The notes beneath the pieces are model-generated. The model ran no database searches. It was not told the origin of the DNA and saw only the letters and a program-made list of their open reading frames with translations. From NCBI GenBank assembly GCA_033675265.1, contig JAUJYZ010000491.1, positions 62,001 through 126,000 of the forward strand: DNA of 64,000 nt. Direction: 5' to 3'. Source of the stretch: Actinostola sp. cb2023 (taxonomy: Eukaryota > Cnidaria > Anthozoa > Actiniaria > Actinostolidae). Positions 18,604-30,600 of the stretch are shown here, one piece after another (the first letter of the stretch is position 1; each line of letters opens with the position of its first letter). Made by a program: the position numbers and the translations under genes.

Positions 18604-19658
18604 CATAGTCAGTCTACGAATCAGTGCATGATTCCTTGTTCTGGACCCCCAGCATAGTAGCACAATTATATATAATAGCTTCTGATTGGCTACCGCCAAT
18701 TCTCAATCTTACTTGTGTCTTGATTGGTTGTGGTACTCGCGCTATGTTTATTTTCAAAATGGTATCCACCTTTACTTTTAGCGAGGATATATGGACACAG
18801 CATTTACAGCCGTACATGACCAGTTTGAATTGTAAAGTCTTTATCTAGACCAACGAAATTACACGGATGTTGTCGATTACAGGGATGTTGTCGATTACAG
18901 GGATGTTGTCGATAACAAACATTAAGGTGAACCCGGCGGCAAACACATCAACATAGTTCCCGTTTAAGACTTGTTGTATCGTTTCTTCGTCCTCCGCTCC
19001 AACGGATATAGCTAGAATGGCTAGACTACAGAATACAGGGCCAAATCTGAAGATAGATTGTGAGCCACTGGCTCGCCGGCTCGGAAGTCAAACTCACCGA
19101 GTTAATGAGCTGACAAGCGGCACTGAAATAAATATTCCAAGACACTTCTATTACATTTATTTATTGTTTTCAATCAAATACTCCGCTGTAATTATATTGC
19201 TAAAAAACCCTGGTCGTCCGTTAAGGATGGGGAATTAGCAGTACTGCTAAATCGATTGACACGTTACAAAAGTAATTTATTTATAAAGTAATTACAACAA
19301 CAAGAAACAACAACACTTGAACCACGAGGTTTACAGTGGTTCAGTACATCCGCTACTATGGCCTGGGAAGATACTGGAATATCATCCTGAGATACTTGCC
19401 GTAGCCTGTGGGGAGATCTACAGGGATTTACAGACACGTTTTTCTCAAAGAATGTTCTTATAACCTGTCGTCGGCTGTAAAAAAGTAAAGGTGGAAGCCA
19501 TTTTGAAAATAAACATAGCGCGAGTACCACAACCAATCAGGACACACGTAAAAATGAGAATTGGCGATAGCCAATCAGAAGCTATTATATATAATCGTGC
19601 TACTATGCTGGGGGTCCAGAACAAGGAATCCTGCACTGATTCACAAACTGACTATACC
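18604..19658. mobile_element. Foldback element with about 190 bp arms
   Basis: Arm 18604-18794 (GTCCATAGTCAGTCTACGAATCAGTGCA...) is repeated inverted at 19474-19658. It includes GCTTCTGATTGGCTA and CGCGCTATGTTTATTTTCAAAATGG. A triple repeat of GGGATGTTGTCGATTACA lies at 18,861-18,915. ORFs read in the arms are mirror images of each other and are not genes. Confidence 0.65.
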
Positions 19659-20905
19659 GTGGTTTAGTTTGGATGCGAGCACAGGCTAATCTATCCTACA
19701 TTGTAGCTTTGTTTAATAAGGCTTCGAAAATGTACCTTGTATTTATGTACATGAATTTCAGTCAAATCAGCACATCACGCATCGCACTGCCGGACAGGGT
19801 TTTGAAATTACTAGATGTCCGGCAGTCAATTTTTTTTCTTAAACTCGCCTTTGTAAGAAATGTAAGAAATGTAGCAAAGCCAGGATAGTTTGAATCGGTT
19901 AAATTAATTACTCGGTGTGGACTGCCTGTGGCAGACGCCAAGTCTTAAAATGGGCTTTTTTTCCGGTTAGACCATCCATTCCATCCCGGCCACAGGAAGC
20001 CCAAGAAGAGTGAGAGAAGCATGTCATTCAAAAAAAATTGATTTTCTGGTCCGTTTACAGCGGAGTAAACGACCTGAAAGTAGGCCAGGACACTGATAGA
20101 TTGCCATTCTATTACATATCAAAAGCTCTTAATCGAGCAAATCGAAAAAGTATTTTATTTTCAGCTGAAACCACAGGTAGCCCAAGCTGTGTATCAGTAC
20201 ATTATTATAAGAGAATGTATGTGGATAATGTCAATAAAATCAATAAAATAATAAAATGAAAATGAAATCCTCTATAAAGTCCTCTGTATCTTCTTCGATT
20301 ATTCCTTTATTGCCTGTGAAGATTTGAAGCGATTTGGACGAGAATTGAGTGAGTTATTTTAAAATGGCTATAACTCGCTCAATTCTCGTCCATTGTGGGC
20401 CTCGTTATTTTGAAATAAAAAGTAAATATACAGCGATTTGTTCGCCAGATGGAGCTAGTATATTGTCTCTGATGGAATACACAAAAATTATAATAAATTA
20501 TAATTATTTATATTACTTTAGACAATATTACACGAGTCCCAAAATGCAATTCAGTCTTGGAATACACTATATTCAGTAGATCAACGTTTTTTGAAATAGC
20601 TGTTTACATAAAACTCGACTGCCGGACATGTAGTATTTTCAAAACCTTGTCCAGCAGTTCGCAATGTAAAATTTCTAAGTGCCGTGTTGTGCTGATTTGA
20701 TAGGTGTACCGAGATCAGAGTGTTTTTCGAAATTCAAATCCATGGCGCTTGTCACAAGGTATTTCAAAGCCCAAACAAAGCTAGCCATAAGGATAGTTTA
20801 AATCAGTCAAATTAATGTTTACGTTTAAAATTATATATATAAAAAACTGCCGGACATGTAGTATTTTCAAAACCCTGTCCTGCTGCCGGACATCTAGACA
20901 CAGCG

Positions 20906-22700
20906 TATAAATATATAACTTAAGTCTCAGCGAATGAACTCGGTAAAACTGTTTGGGATACTGTACATTGGCAGAGAAGTAGTGCTTTGAATTTCTCTGC
21001 TTCCTCTAGTTGAGTTGTTTTGCCTGCCTGCTGGATTGAGTGGCTGGGCGAGCACAATGTTGTACATTTGTAGCTTGCAAGTGACTGCTTGTTTCAGTGA
21101 CCCGAAATGGCTATATAACTTAAATATAATGTGGAGGTGAGACATCCCTGCATTTGTCCACAGAATGATGGCAGTTGCCTTAACACAATGATTTGTATTG
21201 GAGAGATTTGCACTCAATTATTTCATCATATTTCCAAGGTTGTTTTCATATCATCGAACTGATTTTCATCGGCTTACAGTAATTTGCGAAACGAAATGGG
21301 AACGAAATGAAATGGGAACGAAACGAAACGGGAATTATATAATATACAAAGTAGAAAGAAAATATCAACAGATGTTTCATATAACGTGTCGCGCCGATCG
21401 ATGAGCCATCATTGTCTTCGCAAAATTCCAACGACCATATTGATAACATAATATGTGATGACAGCATTCGACTTCGAGACACGCCGGTCTTGGTGCCAAG
21501 TCAATTCCACATACCTGTGATTGAAGAAAAACAAACCTTATAGTAGCAGCAATCAATGAATTTCCATAAAAGGCAACTCAAAAGGTATATACATACCGTT
21601 TTGTGGCGTAAAAGTACTTCAGTGGTTCTTATGGCCAACAAGACTGTGGACTTGACCAAAGACACTTGCCATAATGCTTGTCAGATGCTTGTCAGATATC
21701 TACATCCATGACTTTACGACTCTTTTCAAACACATTTGGAAAGTATAATATTTTGTGTAACTCCTCAGTATGTGAATTCATTATTTCAACAAATGTAGAA
21801 GCGTTTGTTGTGGCAACAAAAGCTAAATAATTAACAATTAAATAGAGGTACATGTACCTTGACTCAACGAAACGTAAGAGGAAACAAATCAGTCCCACAA
21901 ATTCTGATTTGTTTCCTCTTGGGGGAGGGGTGGGGCATTTCGTTTTTCATCAAAATCAGACGTTTTGTTCTTAGGTGGTTCATGACACTAGCATGCATGT
22001 TATTCAAATATCAAACTTTTAAGCCATTTAAGTAAATTTTGCTTATGGAAATGTCGTAAACAAAACAAAATTAGGTAGTTTTAGGTCAGAAAAAGTTGAT
22101 AACTTTGACATCAATCTCGCAGGTCATCATTACATGTACGTACGTCGTTTCCATGTTTTCACAGGCAAATGAAACACAGCTAATCAGCCAATCAGAGCAC
22201 ACATACTATTTAAATTATTTTGTCCCACACAATACAAGTGAATAGTGTATTTCGTGTGCTGTGATTGGTTAATCAAACTAGGGATATTATTGGCTATTTA
22301 CCATAACCATGTATCAGGGAAGACTTTGTAATAATCAAGTACTGTAGAATAAGTTTTGCTTCTTTCGAACTCTCATTTATCCATAACAACTGAATTTTAC
22401 AATTGACATGTTGACACCAGAAATGATCAGACGAGATGAGGTTGGAAGAGTTACATTTGTTGTACATGTTCCTGGAACGGAATGATTCTCTTACTCTCTT
22501 AGTCTGATTAGAAATTTAATGATGGTCTCAATTCCCTGATGAGCAGCATTTCATATATTAAACAGTCAAACTTGGTTTTACAGTGATCCAGGATAGTAAA
22601 TTGCTGTGTTTAGTCGAGTTGGTCTTTATTGTGATCAAACAATAGGTGTTTACCAATTGATTAGGATGATCTTTTGTGCTCTTCTATTCTTTGATGGAGA
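20906..22700. other. C2CD5 intron 1, no gene seen
   Basis: A/T-rich intron. A short purine microsatellite (AACGAAATGGGAACGAAATG) lies at 21,290-21,335. I see no coding exon, RNA gene or bounded element. Confidence 0.5.
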
Positions 22701-22712
22701 TGTTGTCACATA

Positions 22713-23402
22713 CAGCTAATTCAGAAAACGTTGTCGGCGATCGACTTCAAGCCTATGCGACTAGACCGAAAGGGAGTATGGGTAGATATGATAATCGGCT
22801 TGCATGCTTTTCGTATTTGGTGACAATGGCAGGTGAATCTGTAAATGTATGCCTACGCGTTTTAAAACAAGGAAACAGAAGCAGATGGTGAACAAAATGG
22901 CAAGGAAGTTGAGGATTCTGTTGTGTTTTTGAATAAAATTTTAGTTGAAGTTCGCGCGCTGCACGCTGGAATGTCATTTTCTAATTTACATAAACTCATG
23001 TTGAATATTAATTAACTCGAACGTTTACAATAACTTCAGAATATTGGTCTTTTCCAGTGAAATACTCCATAATTTTCGACTTTTTATAATATAAAATATA
23101 AATAGAAGATGGCTTTCTATGGATGCACTTTGGAGCTCTTGAAATGCAGCTGACTGAATGCACTCGCTATCACTTGTGCATCCACTTGCTAGTATTTCAA
23201 GAGCTCAGGCGTGCATCATTTTTGTATAGAACATAAAAAGCCATCTTCTATTTGTGAAATGATTCATATTCCGTGAGAGACGTTCCTTTTTGATAGTGTA
23301 TTTATAGAAGCATTGATATTTACCCATACTCCTTTTCGGTCTAGTCGCGTAGGCTTGAAGTCAATCACCGACAACGTTTTCTGGATTAGCTGTATATCCG
23401 AC
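22713..23402. repeat. Inverted pair of GIY-YIG-like fragments
   Basis: AGAAAACGTTGTCGGCGATCGACTTCAAGCC... at 22,713-22,795 is repeated inverted at about 23,325-23,402. The right copy is the end of a Penelope-like coding fragment. The sequence between the copies contains an unrelated hairpin (23101-23256). Confidence 0.5.
23101..23256. repeat. Imperfect long hairpin
   Basis: AATAGAAGATGGCTTTCTATGGATGCAC...GAGCTCTTGAAAT pairs with ATTTCAAGAGCTC...AAAAGCCATCTTCTATT, giving arms of about 60 bp. MITE-like, no ORF. Confidence 0.55.
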
Positions 23403-23570
23403 ATATCCTGCATCGCACAGGCCACGTTGAAAAGTATACACCACACTCTGTTGGTTGATGAGGGGTGTTTTTTCTTCACATATTTTTGGATGGCTTTCAA
23501 TCTTCCTGCTTGTAAAGATGGGCTGTAGCTCTTTGTGTATCTTGTAGATCAGATCTTTTAAGTACTGTTT
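23361..23570 (-). pseudogene. Penelope-like retroelement C-terminal fragment
   Basis: The frame contains YLKDLIYKIHKELQPIFTSR, EEKTPLINQQSVVYTFQRG and CDAGYVGYTA. This is the linker and start of the GIY-YIG endonuclease domain at the C-terminus of Penelope-like reverse transcriptases (the known motif is C-x-x-x-Y-[VI]-G-x-T). Only about 70 residues are recognisable and the rest of the element is missing, so this is a dead fragment. Confidence 0.65.
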
Positions 23571-23936
23571 AATAAATGAGCAGGAGTGTTTTATCGGGTT
23601 TAAAACCAAGAGGTGAAGCGAGTTTATTGAACAGCTTCTAAAACTCCATCCCAATTTACCTTGATTTATAACAGTATTACATGAATAATACAAGAAAATT
23701 ACAAAACGTTCTTGTAAAGGTACTTGTGACATCACTGTCATGCGCAGGATACACCTCAACTCATCCCAAATTGGAGAGAGGTTTTGTAATTTGTAAGTAA
23801 TTTGTAGGAAGCCGTAAGGATATTCATAACTTGCTGTTGGTGCCATGCAAAGGTCAATGATACGAGTAAATGAGATCTTTGCATGACCTGTGTTAAAGTC
23901 AATCAGTCTTTAACACTGATACACTGATAAAGAACT

Positions 23937-24085
23937 GGCCCCGGTTGCATGAAAGGTGAATAGCGCTATCCACCGGATAAGTCTGATCCAACGGATAAAA
24001 TTTACTGGATAGCTGCATCATTTTTATCCGTTGGATAAGACTTATCCAGTGGATAGTGCTATTCACCTTTCGTGCAACCGGGGCC
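23937..24085. mobile_element. 149 bp hairpin MITE
   Basis: GGCCCCGGTTGCATGAAAGGTGAATAGCGCTATCCA... pairs almost perfectly with ...TGGATAGTGCTATTCACCTTTCGTGCAACCGGGGCC. The whole unit is one snap-back with a short centre. Confidence 0.8.
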
Positions 24086-24914
24086 TGATGAATAAAACAT
24101 CAGTGTCTTTATAAGTCATATAGACACTGATGTCTCTATTCAGTAAGAATAAACTCACCTTAATGAGATAAATTATATCAATCAATGGTATCGACAGTAG
24201 ACGAGCAATTTAATAACATCATGTAAGATAACACAGTAGACTATAAATGCAGAAAAATCCTATCCAGAGTAGCTGAAGTACTATTTTCCAGCACGTTTGT
24301 CATGTAGACAGTATATTCATTCCCGACTTTTCCTTAGTAGTTTAGCGCTGCTTATGAACACCAACACTCCATGCTAGCCTATGCTTTGGTACTTTGAATC
24401 GCGCGCGTTCATTACCCATAATGCACCCGATATACTATATTCTTGGTTGGATCAGAATTTCTGTATATTGCTGTAGTTAGCTAGCTGACTAGCTTAGTAT
24501 AGCCTATACAGGTTAATTCTAGTCAGCTCGCACCTAGTTATACTTGATCTTTTATTTTTGTATATAATATTATTTTAATTGTAATGTATCTAATGGTGCC
24601 AAATAAAAATTGTCATTGTCATACAGACCGAGCCGTAGGTGGGGTTTGTACAAAAAACACTGAGTTCTGATATTTTCGTGTACTGATCAAGGAAGCAAGG
24701 TTATTAAGCTGTTTATCATGTGGCATTTTTAATCGAGTAAAGGTTATTTTTATCATGACAAAAATTCTGTAATCGCCCATGGGCACTGCAGAATCTTGCT
24801 TGCTAAACAACCAATCAGATCGCAAGATTTTACGGGAAGTAGCTTGTGCCATATAATAATGTTAAATAATATATTACATGTACATGTATCTAATCTGACT
24901 TATTTCCTTATCAG

Positions 24915-25001
24915 GTAAGACTTGGAAATGTAATGTATAAAACTGATGTCTGTAAGAAGACTTTGAACCCCCACTGGGACTCTGAATGGTTCAGATTTGA
25001 G
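24915..25001 (+). CDS. C2CD5: C2CD5 exon 2
   Basis: The acceptor TTCCTTATCAG precedes 29 codons, VRLGNVMYKTDVCKKTLNPH then WDSEWFRFE. The donor is GAG|GTATGTT. TLNPxW(D/N)SEWF is the classic C2-domain strand segment, and the exon follows exon 1 in phase 0. Confidence 0.9.
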
Positions 25002-25153
25002 GTATGTTTTATTAGCAACCCATGGTCTTAGCATGGTTACATGTACATGCATGTTTTGATTCCAGCCAATATAAAACACAGACGGCAGACCAGGGTTAAA
25101 ATGGAGACTGGGTTATTACCATTGGTAACTTGTTGATTGATTTGATTTGACAG

Positions 25154-25194
25154 GTTGATGATGAAGAGCTGCAAGATGAGCCTCTACAGATAAG
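25154..25194 (+). CDS. C2CD5: C2CD5 exon 3
   Basis: The acceptor TTGACAG precedes VDDEELQDEPLQI plus two bases (AG), with donor AG|GTAGAA. The family has (V)DDE(D/E)LQDEPLQI at this point. The split Arg codon is completed by the first G of exon 4 at 56837, across a 31.6 kb intron. Confidence 0.88.
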
Positions 25195-25253
25195 GTAGAA
25201 TGCCATGATCAAAACAAGCATTCCTTGAGAATGTTTTGCATTTTCACAAAATA

Positions 25254-25578
25254 ATGCACCTATCAATGTTAAGCCGGCGGGGGGGATTTGATTTTTTCAA
25301 GAAATTTTCAGTCAAATTCCCTTCCCAGGGGCTAAAAGGAAAGGTCAAATGTGGTAAAAAAATTGCATACCCAGAGCAAAATGTTCCTCATTTTGCGAGA
25401 GATATAGTTTATATAAACCCCTTTGTTAGTTTTGAAAAATACAACAAAAAAAGATCATCAAAACCCAAACTTCAGTCATTCAAGTCAGTCATTCAGTCAT
25501 TCATTCAGTCATGTCAAAAGTACCATTCTTGATACTTCATCAATAATTTCATCGGAAGGAACAGGGTAGCAGGGGGGT

Positions 25579-25614
<36 letters not shown>

Positions 25615-26343
25615 CATGATCACGCTTCAAGGGCGATTTTGTTGTAAATTCACGCGTCACAGACCAAAATGTCCGAAATTCACGAATCACAAGCGCTAGC
25701 CAAAATTTTGGAATTTCACGCGTGAAAATGTTTAGATCTTAAACGTTCACGTTTCACAGAGCATAACAGCGGTAAATCACGAATCACAGTCGGTCAAAAT
25801 GGACGATCACGCATCACGTTGAAACATAAATTCACGCATCACGCTCGAATTTTAATGAATTTCACGATTTACGCTCCATTTTTTGGTCAAGTCACGCGTA
25901 ACCACTTTGCTACCCTGAAGGAATATCCTTGTACTGTTTTAATAAACAGATAGATTGTCACAAATTATCGTCATTCCAAACAAATCAATAGGTAAGTTAC
26001 TTATGAAACTTGTTTGTCTTTAATGTAAGAGTAAAGTACGAACATTTGACTGAAATAACATTTGAGTATTTTTACTCACCTACGATACTCAATTAATAAT
26101 ACCATTCTTCTTGTGCTGTAAATGTGATCACGTGAGTCTGATCACATACGTGTTGAAAGCATGCTTCGATCCGGCAGTTGTTTCGCCGCGGAAATTTCAA
26201 TTTTACTTGAAATTTTACTTTTCAAATTTCCCCTACCCCGGGCAAGTGTTTAATCAAAATCCCAGCCCACGGATAGCACATCAAGTCAAATCCCCGCCAT
26301 AGGCCCGGCCTCCCCCCCGCCGGCTTAACATTGATAGGTGCAT
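25254..26343. mobile_element. MITE with GCCGGCGGGGGGG ends, host of a nested hAT MITE
   Basis: ATGCACCTATCAATGTTAAGCCGGCGGGGGGG... at the left is mirrored at 26,310-26,343. TTAA lies inside each arm next to GCCGGC. Inner sequence also pairs (CCCCGGGCAAG... region). A second element is inserted at 25563-25916. Confidence 0.65.
25563..25916. mobile_element. hAT-like MITE with poly(G) and CACG repeats
   Basis: The ends are AGGGTAGCA and TGCTACCCT, flanked by GAAGGAAC/GAAGGAAT (an 8 bp duplication with one mismatch), as for hAT elements. An uninterrupted G tract of over 30 bases lies at about 25,580-25,612. About nine imperfect (T/A)TCACG(A/C)(A/G)TCAC units follow. Confidence 0.65.
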
Positions 26344-26926
26344 AAATGTAATCTAAAGACAAACTAACTGCAATGCTAATTTGCCAATGCGTAATATAGC
26401 TACATGATCATAAAGACAGTATGTTGACTATGGACTACTTACAGCATGTTTGCCATACAGTGTGTACTTTGTATGTACATTAATGTAGTTCTTGACCCAC
26501 AAGTAGTATTGTGGCTTACTCTATTGACAATCATAAACTTGCACTAATACATGTGCTCAACTGCAAGGAGTCATGGTAGGATGGGGACATGTAGAAAAAA
26601 AAAAAGCCGCATTTTTTGGCAAATTATGCGGGAAAAATCGCGAATTATACGGGAAATTATGTGGGATGATGTCATACATTTTTTAGCAGAAATAAAATTG
26701 TTTTATCGTGTTTCACTTCAAACAAGCTTATATTGCTTCAAATTAGAGGCAATTTATCTTGCATGCTTCGTTCCTGTCCTTTTGAAACTGAATTGAAACT
26801 TGAAATGAATGACTCCTTCAATTCGATCGTAAAGATTATAAGTGCTTTACCAACCAATCAAAGAGAGCCGGCGTTCTCGCTATAATTTGCATATCCGTTT
26901 TCTTTCGTAACGCAATATTATAAAGG

Positions 26927-27045
26927 TGTCTTAAATATCGATAATAACCTTTAATTACGTGCGTCATAATCAATCAGTCTGTAATTAGCTCGGCTCTCAC
27001 GGCAATAAAATGAAGCATGATGTGATCCTGTGTTGATTATTCACA
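26927..27045 (+). repeat. BEL/Pao 5' LTR
   Basis: TG...CA boundaries; the same 119 bp recurs at 33429-33547. It contains AATAAAATGAAGC as a poly(A) signal candidate. Confidence 0.8.
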
Positions 27046-27067
27046 AAACTGGTGCCAAAACCCGGGA

Positions 27068-27950
27068 ATGAACCAGGTACCTTCAGACTCAATTGAAGAA
27101 CAGAAGCTAGACCAGCTTCTAACCAGGTTCTGGGAAATAAGCACAATCCCAGAAGAGGACGATGACGAAACCGCAGTTTACAAAGGTTTTCAAGACACAA
27201 TCAAATTCAACCAAGCTACTGGTAGATATAACGTAAAGCTCCCATGGAAGGACAAGAAAGAAGATCTACCAAATAATTTTGGATTGTCAAAAAGACGGTT
27301 GAACAGCCTGCAACACAGTCTAAACAAAAGAGACCCAGACCTTATCAACAAATACAACGAACAGCTTCTAGACCAACTAAAACAAGAATTCATAGAAATT
27401 GTGGATGGACCAAGCACCTGTATAGGAATCCCACATTATATACCTCACTTCCCTGTCTTCAAAACAGACAGCGCAACGACTAAAATGAGAATAGTCTACG
27501 ACGCATCGGCGAGAATATCTCCAAAAGCACTAAGTCTTAACGACTGCCTCTACACAGGCCCAAACCTTATGCAAGACTTACCAACCATCCTGCTGAAGTT
27601 CAGGACACATAAAACCGCATTTACAGCAGATATTGAAAAAGCCTTCCTCCAAATTGAAATCAACGAAGAAGACAGAGATGCAACTAGATTCCTGTGGTTC
27701 AAGAATGTAAAAAATCAGCTAACGATCCCGAAAATCTAGTAGTCCACAGATTATGTCGCGTGTTGTTTGGTCCCGCACCCTCTCCATTCTTGTTAAACGC
27801 AACAATTCAACACCTCAGCAATAAGAAGAGTTGGAGATCTAAATGCAACAATAATTATACATGGACAACGTGGTGTCAGGAACAGATAATGAACCTCAAG
27901 CGTTAGAGTATCGTCAAGAGACTACTTCCAAGAGGCGGGTATGAATTTAC
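27068..27950 (+). pseudogene. BEL/Pao reverse transcriptase, 5' part
   Basis: Pao/A17-type signature: FWEISTIPEED...NVKLPWK, then HYIPHFPVFKTDSATTKMRI and VYDASAR. FTADIEKAFLQIEINEEDRD carries the first RT aspartate and RFLWF follows. The frame shifts near 27,735-27,745 (LFGPAPSPFLLNATIQHL in another frame) and again near 27,850, where LYMDNVVSGTDNE provides the YxDD-equivalent box. A foldback element then interrupts the gene at 27,961. Confidence 0.85.
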
Positions 27951-27960
27951 GTCAATGGAC

Positions 27961-29469
27961 CACAGGCAAACCACAGTGATAAAGTGACATTTGCACTAAA
28001 AAATACCGAATAAAACGTGTTTTAATACATTTTAGCCCGAGTAAATGCACCATTGTTCCCCACCCTCCCTCACTGAGTCGGAATAGGTCAACCGGAGGAT
28101 GTATATTATTACAAGGTAGGCAACTTTCAGGATTCCTGTGGTGAATCTCAAAACAAATCTGCTAAAATATATATCAAATCTTGTCAGAAAACTCATCCCT
28201 AATTCCGTCCAGTTACTAAAATACCTTCAATCTATCATGTCAGCTCAATTGTTTGGTTGTATTTTGAAGAAAATGCTGGTTTTGGGTCCAAGGACGCAAA
28301 AAAACAGCTTTCGTACTATGTGCCGACAGTTAGGCTTCGACCAGCGCAGTCCTGGGGACGAAAATGTGGTGCAAAAATAACCCGCGTACCCCTTCCCTTG
28401 TATTCCTTTACTCGCCTGATGAAATGGACAAACGCAACCCTACATAGGCAAACATTCGACTTCCGCTTTCGTAACTTTTAAATATTCATCGCGTGTGAAT
28501 TCTTTGACGCATGCAAGTTTTGCAAGACGGAATAATACAATACACTGCACAATAATTACAAGCAAAAATTAAACTACAACATATAGATGAATGACAGTAA
28601 CATTTTTGAATGTTATTCTTAACTTTCACTTCTCAGTTGAATTTCGTCCCAGATTGTTATCTACAATGCACATGTTGCAGAGCTTGCTATTTATATTACT
28701 GTTATTCTAATGTCAAATAAGTCCGCAAATAAGCGTTATTCATTTCGAATAATCAGTGGGAAGGCAAACGAAATATTTGCATTGAATTATACAAATTACA
28801 AAACACCTTGTACTTTCTTCATAATTTCAGTAGACTATAAGACCTATAACGTACGAAACCCAAGCTTTCTTGTAATTATTGTACAGTGTATTGTATTATT
28901 CCATCTTACAAAACTTGCATGCGTCAAGAATTCACACGCGATGAATATTTAAAAGTTACGAAAGCGGAAGTCGAATGTTTGCCTATGTAGGGTTGCGTTT
29001 GTCCATTTCATCAGGTGAGTAAAGGAATACAAGGGAAGGGGTACGCGGGTTATTTTTGCACCACATTTTCGTCCCCAGGACTGCGCTGGTCGAAGCCTAA
29101 CTGTCGGCACATAGTACGAAAGCTGTTTTTTTGCGTCCTTGGACCCAAAACCAGCATTTTCTTCAAAATACAACCAAACAATTGAGCTGACATGATAGAT
29201 TGAAGGTATTTTAGTAACTGGACGGAATTAGGGATGAGTTTTCTGACAAGATTTGATATATATTTTAGCAGATTTGTTTTGAGATTCACCACAGGAATCC
29301 TGAAAGTTGCCTACCTTGTAATAATATACGTCCTCCGGTTGACCTATTCCGACTCAGTGAGGGAGGGTGGGGAACAATGGTGCATTTACTCGGGCTAAAA
29401 TGTATTAAAACACGTTTTATTCGGTATTTTTTAGTGCAAATGTCACTTTATCACTGTGGTTTGCCTGTG
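27961..29469. mobile_element. 1.5 kb foldback element in the BEL/Pao RT
   Basis: Inverted arms of about 600 bp (CACAGGCAAACCACAGTG... and complement) run 27,961-28,575 and 28,855-29,469. AATGGAC lies outside both ends (27954-27960, 29470-29476). Removing the unit with one AATGGAC restores the RT reading frame (RQW|TTNST), confirming the boundaries. The 80-residue ORFs at 28138 and 29050 are the same arm read twice. Confidence 0.85.
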
Positions 29470-29476
29470 AATGGAC

Positions 29477-30206
29477 CACCAACTCAACCACGTTAACTCT
29501 CAAAACACAAGAAGACGCAACAAATGCAGCGCAAATAGTAAAGGTGCTATGACTCATCTGGAATGCTCAAACCGACAAGCTATCTCTCTCGTTGGGAAAA
29601 CTTAATGAAGAAGCCAACAATATAACGAATACCTCGAAAAGATCAGCGCTAAGCCTAGCCTCAAAGTTGTTTGACCCACTAGGAATAGCTGAACCTTTCA
29701 CAGTCAAAGCAAAAAAATGATGCAACAATTGTGGAAACTGAGCGTGACTTGGGACGAAGATCTTCCCGACGATCATAAAGAAAACTGGTTAAGATGGCTT
29801 AACGACTTAACAAAATTGACTTCGATCGAAATACCCAGACCCTACTTCCCAAAATCCGTCAACGAAACACAGATGCACATCTTCTGTGATAGCAGCAAGC
29901 TAGCGTACGGAGCGGTAGCATACCTGAGAGGAACGACAGCGCAGAACGAAACATATGCCACACTCCTATTTGCCAAGAGTAAAGTTGCTCCTGTAAAGAC
30001 ACAAACACTACCCCGATTGGAACTACTAGCAGCCGTGCTAGGCGCTAAACTATCTGAATACTTAACAAAAGTTCTACAGCCCAACATGAACACATGTCAA
30101 ACAACACTTTGGAGTGATTCTAAGAGTCAAAAGCAATGCACTCAGTGGCCATGCATGGAGGCGTACGCGAAACTCTTGACTCAGCTCAGGCAAACCTACT
30201 GGATAT
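29477..30206 (+). pseudogene. BEL/Pao RT end and RNase H domain
   Basis: It continues the RT after the foldback: LASKLFDPLGIAEPFTVKAK, then WDEDLPDDHKENWLRWLNDL, IFCDSSKLAYGAVAYLRG and TLPRLELLAAVLGAKLS, and TTLWSDSK. The D-S-S and PRLELLAA/WSDS motifs are the Pao-family RNase H signature. The frame changes near 29,715. Coding ends abruptly at the palindrome at 30,207. Confidence 0.8.
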
Positions 30207-30252
30207 GACTAACTGTCTACCTTTAGGTATACCTAAAGGTAGACAGTTAGTC
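30207..30252. repeat. Perfect 46 bp palindrome
   Basis: GACTAACTGTCTACCTTTAGGTA is followed at once by its exact reverse complement with no spacer. It sits where the BEL/Pao RNase H breaks off and the integrase zinc-binding region begins, with the sequence between them missing. Confidence 0.9.
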
Positions 30253-30600
30253 AAGCGAGTGATCATCAAATGTGTGGTATGCAGAAAAGTCGAAGGACCA
30301 CCATTTCGTTCGGTCAGCACACCGCCATTACCAGAAACGCGAGTGACGGGGTCCCTTTCGAGTTACAGGCATTGACTACGCAGGCCCCTTGTACGAACGC
30401 GACAGCAGACAAGAAACCACAAAGGCTTACATCTGTCTATTTACATGTGCAGCAATAAGAGCAATACATCTGGAACTAGTGGAAAATCAAACCACTATCG
30501 CATTTCTGAGAGCCTTCAGAAGATTTGGAAGCAGAAGAGGGATTCCAGAATGTATCATCTCAGACAATGCAAAAACATTCAAAGCGGGCTCCCACAAATA
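30253..30600 (+). pseudogene. BEL/Pao integrase fragment
   Basis: KRVIIKCVVCRKVEG is the tail of the zinc-binding domain. In further frames come DYAGPLYERDSRQETTKAYI, CAAIRAIHLELVENQTT and RRGIPECIISDNAKTF, matching the first Asp (DYAGPL) and second Asp (SDNAKTF) of the integrase core. At least one frameshift lies near 30,370. The frame ends at 30,600, where unrelated inserted DNA starts. Confidence 0.8.

Larger units (their letters stand above)
13670..20905. repeat. 7.2 kb unit with about 300 bp inverted arms and TA duplication
   Basis: The left arm 13670-13966 and right arm 20605-20905 are inverted copies (CGCTGTGTCTAGATGTCCGG... and complement). TA flanks both outer ends. Each arm carries two inverted GTCCGGCAG...CTACATGTCCGGCAG modules. 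A degraded third arm copy lies at about 19,680-19,910. TA target use suggests a Tc1/mariner-type mobiliser, but no transposase is visible inside. The interior is filled by other nested elements. Confidence 0.65.

Noticed and set aside
28138..29292. Two identical 80-residue ORFs on opposite strands
   Set aside because: They are the two arms of one foldback element, with no coding cues.
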